DNA from: Capronia americana
Lineage: Eukaryota; Ascomycota; Eurotiomycetes; Chaetothyriales; Herpotrichiellaceae
Reading direction: 5' to 3'
NCBI GenBank assembly: GCA_016110215.1
Contig: JADWQD010000014.1
Location: 1,116,001 to 1,180,000 of the forward strand
Length of the DNA: 64,000 nt
The notes below the pieces were generated by a model, which was not told the origin of the DNA, did not search any database, and worked only from the letters and a program-made list of their open reading frames with translations. A program made the translations under genes and the position numbers. Positions 33,893 through 45,057 of the stretch are shown piece after piece (position 1 is the first letter of the stretch; each line of letters begins with the position of its first letter).

Positions 33893-34913
33893 ATGTCAAA
33901 TCTGTTCAACCAGCCATGGACACCTTCGGAGCAGATTGCATTGTTGACCAACATCATTCAAAGCGCCGGGCAGGATGTACCACAATTTCTACTGCGCGCG
34001 ATCGAGGGCGGGAATATACAACCCAGGTGGGAGGAAATGGCTCTGCCAGCAGGTACGTAGGCTCCAGCGCCCGGGGGACGGGACGCGCGCGCCAGCAATG
34101 GCTCTGCGACGAGCATGTCTCGGCCGGCCAGTGTTGCGCAAAGTCGTAGCCATGCGCTGACCAGATCCAGGGCGCACTCTTAATGCCTGTCGAGCCATGT
34201 TCGACCACCTCCGGCGCTCGCCTCGCTCGTTTTCTGGGCCGGGGCTCTATCATCAGCCGATAGCACCGCATCCCGCAGATCCAAGAGTTCTTGAAGCCGA
34301 CTTGCCTCCGCCAACACAACGACCCATCAAGCCTCGACCTCTTCGTTCGACAGATTCGCCAAACCCTCCGACGACAAACGGAGAGCAGTTCAGGATCTTG
34401 CGTCCGTTTGCGCCACCTGAACCACTCGGGGAGAAGCGTAGAAAGCGCGGCCGTCCCACCAAGGAGGAAGCTGAGGAGCGCGACAGGAGGCTCGCTGAGT
34501 CCGGGCAGACTTACGAGCCGAAGAAAAGGCCTACAAAGAAATCCAGGCCCTCCGGGACCCCTGGCTCGCTCTCTGAATTTGTTCCTACGACGTCGCCTGT
34601 CATGTCAACTCCGCTTCTGCAGCACATTGAAGCAAGGGATGAGACGTCTAGCGGCAAGAGAAGGTCGAAACGCCAGCGCGACGAGAGAGAACAGTCTCCG
34701 CAACTGCTGTCGAGATCTCCTCACGACGATTCGGGTGATGGACGCAGTACGGACGCAGCTCAGAGCCCTTCTGATCGGCTGCTAGCAAGGCCAGAGCGCT
34801 CTCAGGCCGTCGCACCGGTTTCGCGAGATGTGCAGCAAGTTCAGAGCCCATCCGTCGAGCCACAAGCTGGGCCTAGGCAGGATGATCCGCCCCCTGGTCC
34901 TCCATCAGCCTGA
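33893..34913 (+). CDS. Myb/SANT-like N-terminal domain protein with AT-hook-like motif, 2 exons
   Basis: Exons 33893-34052 and 34171-34913 join in phase over a 118-nt intron to 300 aa. The N terminus (NLFNQPWTPSEQIALLTNII, then QFLLRAIEGGNIQPRWEEM) and the splice-created LPAGRTLNACRAMFDHL form a three-helix Myb/SANT-like unit, with the PRW and LPAGR..NACR blocks expected for the last helix. A KRGRPTKEEAEERDRRLAE segment follows, with an AT-hook-like RGRP core. The rest is disordered, basic, Pro/Ser-rich. From memory, similar uncharacterised Pezizomycotina proteins combine these two parts. A nuclear DNA-binding role is inferred. An acceptor choice at CCAG (ending 34170) is supported by phase and by the restored motif. 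Confidence 0.72.
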
Positions 34914-35290
34914 CCTTCGCAGGTAACCGGCCTGTGAAGTAGGGTCGCGTTCGCAGCCTCGATCCTCGACTTATCCCACGACAAACAGACCTCCCCTTTT
35001 TATTCGCTTGCTTTATCCTACACGACTATAGAAGGGAAAACATGTGTATATGATACCCATGCGCACTATGAACAGAAAAAGAGCGGCTTAATTTTGCCTT
35101 GTCTGCGACTTCGAAATTTACATGGACAAAAACCGAACAGCGGTGCTGGCAAGTGCTGGATGCGCATCCGACAACACGAGGATATACACGTTTTGTTTTA
35201 ATTTCCTGTATTTATATAATCTACGAGGGAGGTCGGTGTCTGCTGGTCAGGCGCCATCTCTTCTCGACGCTTCGGAGGGGCAGGACAAAC

Positions 35291-35425
35291 CTGGATGGGA
35301 AATCCTTCAGTTTCCTACCTCCTGGAGACACAACTCGCTTCATAATATCTACGAGGTACACTCTGGATGGGATATCCTTCGGTTTCCTACCCTCTGGAGA
35401 CACCCCTCGCTTCATAATATCTACA
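35291..35425. repeat. 72-bp tandem duplication, two copies
   Basis: Copy 1 starts at 35291 and copy 2 at 35363 (CTGGATGGGAWATCCTTC...). The second copy is traceable to about 35425. About six point differences separate them. The period of 72 is a multiple of three, so all frames continue across it. On the plus strand one frame reads GWEILQFPTSWRH.. then GWDILRFPTLWRH... Confidence 0.8.
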
Positions 35426-37150
35426 CTTGAGCCCTTTTGCCAAAGCCGAACGGATCTGACCAAGAGGACAATGATTGACGATGACTGATGGAGTGGCTAG
35501 TTATATGGAAGATGTCACTTATCACGAAGAAGCACCAGGTGGCCATTTATCAATTTTGCCTCCAGCCGGGGAGGTAGACACCATGGGGCTGTCCAACTTG
35601 GCCTTACGGAACAAACATTTGCCATGAGCTGGGCCAGCCTCCAGAGCTTTCTCTTCCCAAACCACTGTCCGCAGGGCAACAAGGAGATGGATGACTGGGG
35701 TGTTCAGTGCTGGGCTCCTTGTCTCGGTTGAAGAGAGGAAGTATCTCGGTGGCTGGAAATCCCAAGCAAAGCTGACGACTTCTTCTCACACCCGACATGG
35801 CTTGCGCAGACCTCCCACTTCTTCCATCTCCCTTTCCACTCCACTTGCACAATGCAACAACGTTATTCTACCCTTGCCCCAATATAATTCTCCGTCGAAC
35901 GCCTGTTTCAGCAAGCGAAGAGATTGCGCATTTTAGTCTCCGACGAACGCGCCTAATACCCACCTTTCCCCTGAGCCATGCATATGGGGAGAACGGCGTG
36001 ATCTTCCACCAGTTCAACCTCAAAGTCGGGTCCAGAGGTCGCTTGGAGGTCGCATCCGTCGCATGCTCGAGGAAAGCAAACATCGGTGATTCGGTAAGAC
36101 ATCTTTGATTGCGCGCCTGCAATCCATCCTCTTTTTCGGGACATTCTTACTTCGCTTGCGCTTCAGCCGGGACAATACCTGACATGCGGATGATGCAACT
36201 GCATGCCACTAGTAGAAGATGAATGATGCTTATGGAACCGCCTCCTGTTCGCTCAAACGGTGGGAAGAAAATATCACGCCCGCGCTCGTTGCAGAAGACA
36301 AACGCCTGGCACAAGCGTCGCCAACGAAGTGGCCACCAACCTTGACTGATTCTGCAGGTCCCCAGCTCTCACACCGTTCTGCGGAAATTCGACGCTACGA
36401 AGATACTCCGTACCCAAGTCGCCACTATTGGCACGAGATGACGAGCAGAGCAAAGTGGATGACCAAGAAATGTTCATGACCGACTTGGTGGGTCAACTTT
36501 CTCAATACTACATACGAATCGTGAACGCGGAAAAGACTACATCTGTCAATGGAGGCATCCGTCCTGAGAACATAAAACTCGGTTCCGCAGAGGTGTCTGT
36601 ACATGAAAGTCCCGCAGGATGCAGATTACAAGCCTCAGTCTCTTCTCACACCCCGGACACATCGACTCAATCAGAAAAGGAGGCCATACACAGACAGTAC
36701 ATACATGTTGAGCATCTGTGCAGCAGCGCAGTCTCGCAGCAATAAATGAATGAGCGCATCCATCCCCTCCATCTCTTCCCTCTCCATGCTCGACGTCTTT
36801 CGTGAATACCATTTGATGGGTTTCGAATCTATCCCTTCCTCTCGAAACGAAACGTCTAAACATTCGTGTCCGCGTCGTCAATAGCAAAAGCCAAAGCTAA
36901 CGATAATTATAGTATCCCATCCACACATCTGAAATACTGAAATAACGAGGCCCATTTCCTCCTCCCCAAGTGCTCGACGTCTTGCAAAGTGATTTGATGA
37001 CCCCTGGCGATCGTTCTCTCTACAGCTCCAACTCGAAGGTCTCACACAGCAGAAAACATCACGACTAAAGACGGACCCTGAGACGGACGGGAGGATGATC
37101 GATCGATTCTCTACCGAGTAGATTGGCGATACCGGAGAGGTGGCGGTTGA

Positions 37151-37562
37151 AGGATAGCATACCTTACCTTACCTTATGTGAGAGGGGGTATCAATTCAGA
37201 TCAGTTCTGATCAGGTCAGCACAGAGCAGATCAGGTCAGGTCAGGTCAACACAGAGCAGACAAGAACAGATCAGATCAGAGTAGATCAGAGCAGAAAGGA
37301 CGAATGAATGAATGGGAGAGGGACGGGACGGGAATGAAGGTACCGACTGTACCTCGTACGAGGTATTCTGAATTGAAAGAGGGAGTTCGAAAATTTAAAA
37401 CCCAGATCTATTCTAGATTCTGGATTCTATATTCCGGATTCTGGATTCCGTACGAGGACGAGGACGAGGTATTGTATTCTGGTCCCGTCTCCTCTGTTGT
37501 TCTGTCCTGTCCTTTGTCCCGTCTCGTCTCCTCTGTTGTCCCGTCCTCCGTCTTCCGTCCTT
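37151..37562. repeat. Simple-sequence / low-complexity block
   Basis: Successive short-word repeats: CCTTA units near 37160-37180; degenerate (A)GATCAG / GGTCAG words across about 37195-37292; ATTCTGGATTC words at about 37410-37450 followed by GAGGAC triplets; and a pyrimidine-rich CTGTCC/CCGTC stretch at about 37480-37560. It lies in non-coding DNA downstream of PEX6. Confidence 0.7.
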
Positions 37563-38167
37563 AGCACCGAGTACACACATACTTAACATACAGTGTAATT
37601 ACGCCTTGGGTGCCCCCGATCGCCCTCCCCCCAGTCCTTCTTGTACATACAGTACCTGTTTCGCCGACTACCTTGATACTTCGCTACCGTACTCCTTACT
37701 GCCGTCGTCACCTCTAGTAATTTCCCGCCTGACGGAGTGGCCGGCCGGCCGGTAAGCAGAACATCAGAATCCACGTCTATGAGTAATTGCAGTAACTAGT
37801 TGGAAGATGCGTGATACGTCGGTCTCTGCAGATTGCGACGTCCATGTTTCTGGCTTGCCTGGCAATCGATGGACCGATTGTTCAGGTCGGGAAAAGTAAA
37901 AGAGAGTGGTGCTATACTTATACTTATAATGTCTTCATTCGATTCACGATGTACATGCAGAAAATAGACATTGTAGATACTGTAGGTATTGGAGGGTACT
38001 TTTGCCGGTCGTTCGCTCGTACGCCCACCCAATGCTGGTCCGATCCACTTGTCCAGGCTCGCCTTGCCTTGCATGTCTCGCCATAGCTATTGCTTGTATA
38101 TATGTATGTATGATTCTCTGTGTGGTATAAATTGATGATTCTATACGCACAGACCTTGTCCTGGCCA

Positions 38168-41100
38168 TCAGTCATCGTACAGCCCCTCATCGTCACCTTC
38201 AACATCATCCACGAACCCATCAGGCACGGCTTCGGGAGGCACCTCTCGTAGCGATTCCTTACCCTCGCCGTTGATCTTTGCTTTGTCCAGACTGCCCGAT
38301 GAGGCGGTTATTGTTCCATTAGGCGTGCTGGTAGGTTTCCCGTTGACGTGCGCCATGGTCTTAGGACTGATGACGCCAAAGTCGGAATTGTCTGCGTCAG
38401 AGGAGTTGCCGGAATTCGGATTGCCTATGGGGATGGGTCGCGGGGCGGGTGATTTGTGGAATGATGCGTTGCGCGCGGGCTCCAAGGGCACGAAGCTACT
38501 GTTTGTGGTTGAATGGGAATTGGACGTGCTGCTGCCTTCTCGCTGCTTGGCTTTGCCTTTGTCTTTAGTAGGCTGAGGCTGGGATTGAACAGTTGTTGGT
38601 GAAGGATCCCCAGCGTGGTTGTTCGATCGTGTTTCGGAAGCGGGCGAAACAGCTGGGGCAGGACGAAAGGGTAAAGGCACAGGCGATGGCGCACCTTGCT
38701 GAGCGCCATTTTTGGGCGGCCCACCGGCTGTGATGTCCTGCTCTTCGAACATTTGGCGGATCCGTTCAAAGTGCTCGAGCTCCTTGCTGCTGACGCTCCC
38801 GACCAGTTCGTTCTGGGCCGCTGCGAAGTCGGCCTCGTTGACGACGACCTGCACATCCTCGGTCGTGGCCAAGTGGTCAAAGAAGTAGCCGGTGCTGATC
38901 TCTTCACCCCGTGCCTTGCTGATCTGTTGCACTTTGTCGTCGACGGCCTGTGTCTTGCGCGTGATTGCTTTCAGCATGGCATCGCTGCAGAGCGCGTACA
39001 GGTCGGCGCCTGTGTAGGTAAAGGGCAAGCGGCTTGCCACTCTCGTCAAGTCAACGTCTGGCGCCAGTGTGAAATTGCGGGTGAGCGCTTTCATGATGGT
39101 CACCTGTTGATCATGACTATCGGCGACGCCTAGGTAGAGCATTTTATCGAACCGGCCGGGTCGAAGCAGTGCTGGATCCAGCAAGTCCGGCCTATTCGTG
39201 GCGCCAATGACGAAGACTCCGCCCGCGTTTGACGTGTCCTTGGAGTCGGGGTCATCGCTGCTTCCGCCTCCACTGGACATGCCGTCGAGCTCGGCCAACA
39301 GTTGGGAGACAATTCGATCCATCACCCCTCCGCTGTCGCCTTGATTGCCACGCTTTGGTGCGACCGAGTCCAATTCGTCGAAGAAGACAACACATGGACG
39401 AGCGTCTCTCGCACGTTGGAAGACGCGGCGCACATTTGCTTCGGACTCGCCGATGTACATGTTCAAGAGTTCCGGGCCTTTGACGCTGAAAAAGTTGAGG
39501 CTAAACTCTGTTGCAATGGCCTTTGCAAGCAGAGTCTTTCCTGTCCCTGGCGGGCCGTAGAACAATATACCGGAGCGCTTTCGGATGCCGTTGGCGAACA
39601 ATTCGGGATGCGTCAGGGGCAAAGAGATTGTTTCCATGATGGCATCTTTCTGGGATGAAAGCCCACCCACGTCGTGCCATGTGACTGTCGGTATCTTGGG
39701 CGCACCAATGGCATCCGAGAAGGTCGACCGCGCCGCAGCTATCGCGCGCGTGAAGTCGCTGGGCAGCAGATGGCTTGCTGCCTGACCCCCGGAAATAAGG
39801 ATATCGGAGACGCTGCGGCCACGACCTTCTGCGAGCGACAACAAGCGCGATATCCGTGCGATGGACGCTCGATTCACAACGTCCAACAAATCGCCTGCGA
39901 CCAACGCTGCAGTCTGCAGTGCTATTGATTTGAGATTGATGGTGCTGGAGAGTGGCGTGGAAATTGAGGTGCACGCATTGCGCAAGATGACTTCTCGGGC
40001 TTTCTCGTCTGGCGCGCTCACTTCGAGTTCGTGAGAGAACAAGCTCCGCACTCCTGTCGGTATATCGTCGATTTTGGTCGTTGTGGCAATCAACACGCGG
40101 GACTCGGAAATGATCTCCTCTAACACAGGCGCCATTCTGTCCGCAGTCAGGGCGTCGATGTGCTGGAGGAGCAGGGCCGTCTGTTGCGACCCTCCCGAAA
40201 GTGCCCGTTCAGCTCTCGTCCGCAACAGTGCCTCGGTCTTCGTGTCGCCGCCACCTGTCGTTGACGCGTTCTCGGATAGTAGATCGTGGGCAGATATCGG
40301 AAAGACGTGCACCCCTATCTCTGCACAAGCCGACTTGGCGATGTATGACTTCCCAATCTGCCTTTGAGTAGAATACAGCAGTATAACCAAGGGTGGCAGT
40401 CCGAGACTAATTGCCCGATTGCTGACAGCTGCTGAGATCAGTGCAGACAAGCGCTTTTCCAGCGGTAATTTGTCCATTTGGGGTATGTCTGCTGCTGTAG
40501 GAATGTGTTCGATCCGATGTGAGGTCTGTTGGGGAAGTTTCTTGATGCCAAACCAGTAACAACTCCATATCTCCGTCGAATGCGAGACCGACTGGACGCT
40601 GCTACCGCTTTGAGAGGCCCTGGTCTGTGTGCTGTCCAGTGTCACCACCCCACCCCAAGTATTTTGACCATCATCTGCCTCGTTTCCGGTTTGATCTACG
40701 TGGATCTGCTGGACGGAGAACCAAGCAATCGCGAAGCGTGAGGAGCCGGCAGTGTCTGGTGTATTGAGTTGCTTGATTGTGTCATCCTCACTGGGCGGCT
40801 CATCCGATCCCCCGGGAGAAGTAATGGCCTTGCCCAGTTCCTGATCTACCGGCACAGCGATTAGGTCGCCTTTCTTCAGAATACGCTTCTTGCTTTGGAG
40901 GTGGAATTGGAGGGATGAAAATAAGGTGGACTGGAAAGAGGGGTTCGTTGTTGTTGGATCAGCAATTTTGGAAAGCACAACCTCCTTCGCTACTGGGGGA
41001 GCCTTGGAGGTGCTGGATCGCGGGGGTTGCATTGATCTATGATCTGGTCGAGGGCTTGTTGGCAAAGCGCCGAGCTTGACGTATCGGGCGTTTGACAGAT

Positions 41101-42737
41101 TCGCTAGCAGTATCGGAGAAAGATAGATGGCCGGCGAGAACGGGAGCAGTAGATCCCTCTGCGAGAGGCTGGACCTTCTGTCACCGGTCTTGTCCACGGC
41201 ATAGCGTGGTTGCAGATTTGCTAGGCCGGACAGACCAAATACTCTCACGGCTCGCCAGTCCGATTCCTCTTCTGCGCCGAATCCAGCAAGACTCTTCATG
41301 GCCGACGACGGAAAGCCTTGAGCGCTCACATTTTTAGCAATCTCAATGCGAACCCAGTCTCCAGAAAAACATCCGATCTTGGCAAGCGTGCTTGTGTCGA
41401 TAAAAACGAAGGACTCTTCATCGTCTTCAAGACTGGGCCTGGGATGCAGCAACTCGATAGGAACTTTTCGCAGCAGCGCCTCGGTTTTGAAGACTTTCCC
41501 CGGACGACTGCTGGCTCTGGTTGTCGCTGAGGTGAAGCTCGAATAGATCGAGCCCGGAGTATGCGTGCCGGTTGCCCTCCTGTCACCCGGCCTCGGCGTC
41601 GCAGAAGTCATAGCCGACAATGTCCCCGCTTGCTGAGCTGGCAGACCAGGCGCACTCAGAGAGATCATATCATCCATAGAGTCGTCCGAGTCCTCATCGC
41701 TGCCCTCGGGGTGTGAATCATTGGTGGCTGAATCATCGTCGGACGTGTCGTCGCCGTCGGAGCTTGCCTCCGTGTGTCTATCTTCGGCGGCGGAGTAGAA
41801 CTGATCGTTGGCAGTGTCCTCTGCGGTATCCTCAAGAGATTCTTCTATTATAGGCTGTACTGGTGCCAGCTTCGTGAGGGCTCTTTCCTGCGAGGACCCT
41901 GTCTGGATGAGGATGATTTTGGTTTTTGCATCGAGCTGTCCCTGGGACACTGGCTCGCACTCTACCACAATGGCGGGAGGGGGTCGGACGTGGGTGATGG
42001 GATGCGCTGGGAGCGGTAGGGGGAAGACGTCTCCCGAATGAACAACCGGTAGACGGGACAGCGCTTCCCGAACAAGGGAGGCAAGCCGGCCTGTGATGGG
42101 AGGCACATTCCGCAATACTCCATTAGGAGTGGATGGCTTCCTCTCGGACTGTAAATGCTTCCCGTATCGAAACCCTCCGCCAAACTTGGCTTGTATGTCA
42201 TCGACCTTTTCAAGCAGCCCTTTTTCTACCGACACATAGATCGTGTCTAGGATGAGGGGCCTGGTGGAAATGGCTTGAATCTCAATAGACTTGGGGATGT
42301 GGCCCGGGTGACGATCATGATCAATGGCCGCGTAGGTCTTCAGAACAGACTGGCATGCCGAGGATGTTGGCGAGAGCCTGATAATATTGGCCTGTTCGGC
42401 GTCTTCCTCTGAAGGCGGCTGGACGGATAGAATTGTCCATGTTGACTCTTGGAGCTCGGTGTGGAGGGGGGTGCGAGGTGTCAGGGCTACATAGGCGGGA
42501 GAGTTGGCAGTGAAGCCATCTTCAAAAAATCAGTCTCAGCCTGCGCTCTCCACAATTGATCGAATTTGACATACCGGTATGGCCATCTACCAGTTTAGTC
42601 CATAGACTGTGAGGAACCACAGCAGCGTCGCCCTTAACGGTGTCGTCGAAAGCCAGCCGAGTCGAGAGAGGCCGCCGCTCTATCTCACGCCGCCGACGCT
42701 TCTTGGGGTGCTCGAGATCGTGTTCGGAGCTGTCCAT
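38168..42737 (-). CDS. PEX6: Peroxisomal biogenesis AAA+ ATPase Pex6, 2 exons
   Basis: Exons 42575-42737 and 38168-42519 join in phase (55-nt intron) to about 1504 aa. The N terminus has a basic patch (PKKRRRREIERRP), then long N-domains interrupted by an acidic Ser/Asp tract (near residues 300-350). The D1 ATPase domain is degenerate: its P-loop position reads LLYSTQRQIGKSY (near residue 764). D2 is canonical: Walker A GPPGTGKT near 1042, Walker B VVFFDELDSVAPKRG near 1097, and GATNRPDLLDPALLRPGRFD. The active D2 and inactive D1 are typical of Pex6, which with Pex1 extracts the PTS receptor Pex5 from the peroxisome membrane. The C-terminal 150 residues are Pro/Ser/Asn-rich then acidic (DDVEGDDEGLYDD). 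It is longer than yeast Pex6. It follows sidA on the same strand. Confidence 0.95.
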
Positions 42738-43551
42738 GGCTGCTCAAGCGGATGCTCTGAGCGATGGCATGTCCCTGCAGTGATTATAACCCGATCAACG
42801 GACAAAGAGTCCACCAAAAGTCCGACTGAGTTCGAGAATCAAGAATCGAGACGAGAACTCGAGGGTCAAAGTGCGTGTCGGCCGTGAGTGGGCGTGTGTC
42901 GGTCCTGCGGTCATCAGCCACTGGACGTGCCGAGGTTCAGCTCAGCAATCGAAAAATGGAAGCTGTTAGTCCCTTTGCTCTCACGGATTGAACATACGGC
43001 CGGTTCGATGTCCTCAAAAGTCTCCAGTATGGGAGGAAGGCTGTGTTCAAAAAAGCATAATGGATTCCAGGTCACCCAGCGCCCAGCACACAGTCCCTTT
43101 CGCCCTTTCTCCGGACGGCAGTTAGATGACTCGGTTCTCAACAGGACGAGCCAACGACGATAGCCACATCTCACCCTCACGCAGGCCGCGGCCCAGGCAG
43201 CTCCCGCCTTTGCAGCACTCTTTTGCGGAGGTGGCGCCAGTCTGTCCTATGAGTTGCACGCATGCCACCTTCGCCAACGGTGGCCTGAGTCGTTCATTGG
43301 ACTCTCCACACTTGGTCGACGTGGGCTTCGGGGCGTAGGGTGCTGAGTGACTCTGCTTGAGACTTCTAACCCTGACTGGAAAAGGCCGGCCGCAGGGCAA
43401 TCGAACAGTCAGCCTGTTCGGACAAGGTCGAGGGCACACACTCTATAGGAACGGCTACGGTGGGGAGAATGTCTCTTCGCATTTACTCATTCCTGCACAT
43501 ACCCAGTAAAAATTGCAGCATGATCCATACGTCTATCAATTCCAGGTTTCC
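42738..43551. other. Intergenic, PEX6 promoter side
   Basis: An 814-bp interval between the end of sidA and the start of PEX6, both on the minus strand. It holds the sidA 3' UTR and the PEX6 promoter. Short frames at 42914-43439 show no domain. Confidence 0.4.
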
Positions 43552-45057
43552 TCAATGGATATTGGACTTCAATGTTGTCCCGAAAATAGAATCCACTAAC
43601 TCGCCGCTTCGAGTAGACAGAATCGAGAGCAGGGTATCAGACAAACCGTGTGTCTCCTCATTACACCCTTGCAGCCAGATCCCCGTGGCATCTTCAACAG
43701 CGGCACGATCAAGCTCCAGCCCGTAATCCCGCCCTGCTTGCCACCGCCCAGTAGGATCCGCGTTGATACTTTGACAATTTTTGAGCATGTCGACATGGGC
43801 GTCCCGTCGGTACCCGGTCGCCACGATGACCGCATCGAACGACAATACTTCCTTTCCGCCCTTGCTCAATGGGTCTAGGTTTCTCAACATCAAATCCACC
43901 CTCTCCTTCGGCTTGTTGTCGACCACGTCAGAAATGTCTCGGAGCGGCAGGATCTGGTGCTGCCATTGTGCCTTATCTGGCTGTTTGATACTCTGAAGGT
44001 AGAGCTCCTCATACATTTTCTCGAGCAGCTCAAGCCTTACAACGCTGTAGTTTGTTGCCTTGTTCTTCTTCAGATTGGCGGACCTGAAATTTTCGGGCTG
44101 TCCATAGAATGCGTCGACAGCTTCCGGGTTGAAGACTTCGTTCACAAATGGCGAGTCGTCGCTTGGTCGCAATGATGAGTCACGAAAGATCAGCTTTGTG
44201 GTCGCGTTGGGATAGCGGGAATGGAGATTGCAGAACACCTCGGCAGCACTCTGACCACCACCCACAACGGCAACATGATATGCTCCCTCCTTGTTCGACA
44301 GAAGACGCTCGATCCTGGTATTATACTCGGATGAGTGCAGGATGCGGTCGTGGTAGGGTGGGAACACTGCTGGCTTTGCGGGTCGACCGCCTGCTGCTAT
44401 CACGACATTGCGACTGAGAAGACGCAAGGTCGTGCCTGTGGAAAGATTTCGCGACACAACCTCGAAGGAGTCGCACTTTTGTGCCCCTTCCCGCTTGTGC
44501 GGGAGGATCGACTCGACCTCTTGGCTGTATTCCACCACGTTTTCAAAGTGGCTGGCTGCCCACTGGAGATAGTCGTCGAACTCCAGCCGAGATGGCAAGA
44601 AGGTCCCGAGGTTTGAGAACTGAACAAGCCGATTGTGCGTCTTCAGATAGTTGAGGAAAGTGAAATGACTTGTCGGATCCCGGAGCGTGGCAAGATCCTT
44701 GATGAAGGAGATTTGCATCTTCGCGCCGGGCAGAAGCATTCCTGCATGCCATTTGAAACCACCTTGTCGTTCCAAGAAGCAGACTTTCGGGCTAGCGCGC
44801 GGGCCTACAGAGTCCTTCTGAAGTTGCAAGGAGTCGTGGAGCGCAACCGCTATTGCCAGTGAGGCTGGCCCAAAGCCAACACAGACCAGGTCGTGGATCT
44901 CATTTGAGTCTGGTGTAGGCAGGCTGTATGACGAGGTTGCAGATGAGGATCCATTTCTCCTGGCAGACGAGTGCCAGCCATTGGTGCTTTCGGCCGGACT
45001 TGCAGGATCTGATGGATGCTCATGTCCGTTCACCTCATATAATACGCCCGGAGCCAT
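43552..45057 (-). CDS. sidA: L-ornithine N5-monooxygenase (siderophore biosynthesis)
   Basis: Single exon, 501 aa, about the length of Aspergillus SidA. The N-terminal 50 residues are low-complexity. The FAD-binding motif DLVCVGFGPASLAIAVAL follows at about residue 57-74, then GGFKWHAGMLLPGAKMQISF (the WH..M-LPGA block typical of N-hydroxylases), SHFTFLNYLKTHNRL, the NADPH motif VAVVGGGQSAAEVF, and the C-terminal DAVIVATGYRRD, the ATGY block. It catalyses N5-hydroxylation of L-ornithine with NADPH and O2, the committed step of all hydroxamate siderophores. It diverges from the NRPS and shares its promoter, which has a palindromic GATA site. The last residues (TTLKSNIH) show no obvious targeting signal. 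Confidence 0.96.
   Translation of the reverse strand: MAPGVLYEVNGHEHPSDPASPAESTNGWHSSARRNGSSSATSSYSLPTPDSNEIHDLVCVGFGPASLAIAVALHDSLQLQKDSVGPRASPKVCFLERQGGFKWHAGMLLPGAKMQISFIKDLATLRDPTSHFTFLNYLKTHNRLVQFSNLGTFLPSRLEFDDYLQWAASHFENVVEYSQEVESILPHKREGAQKCDSFEVVSRNLSTGTTLRLLSRNVVIAAGGRPAKPAVFPPYHDRILHSSEYNTRIERLLSNKEGAYHVAVVGGGQSAAEVFCNLHSRYPNATTKLIFRDSSLRPSDDSPFVNEVFNPEAVDAFYGQPENFRSANLKKNKATNYSVVRLELLEKMYEELYLQSIKQPDKAQWQHQILPLRDISDVVDNKPKERVDLMLRNLDPLSKGGKEVLSFDAVIVATGYRRDAHVDMLKNCQSINADPTGRWQAGRDYGLELDRAAVEDATGIWLQGCNEETHGLSDTLLSILSTRSGELVDSIFGTTLKSNIH

Larger units (their letters stand above)
34914..38167. other. Gene-poor 3.2-kb region with repeats
   Basis: Between the Myb-like gene and the end of PEX6. 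It holds a 72-bp tandem duplication, simple-sequence blocks (separate entries) and short frames without recognisable domains (35691-36108, 36219-36745, 37811-38086). The last part should be the PEX6 3' UTR. Confidence 0.45.

Noticed and set aside
42914..43439. Frames of 88-105 aa between sidA and PEX6
   Set aside because: No domain or conservation visible; interval needed for 3' UTR and promoter.
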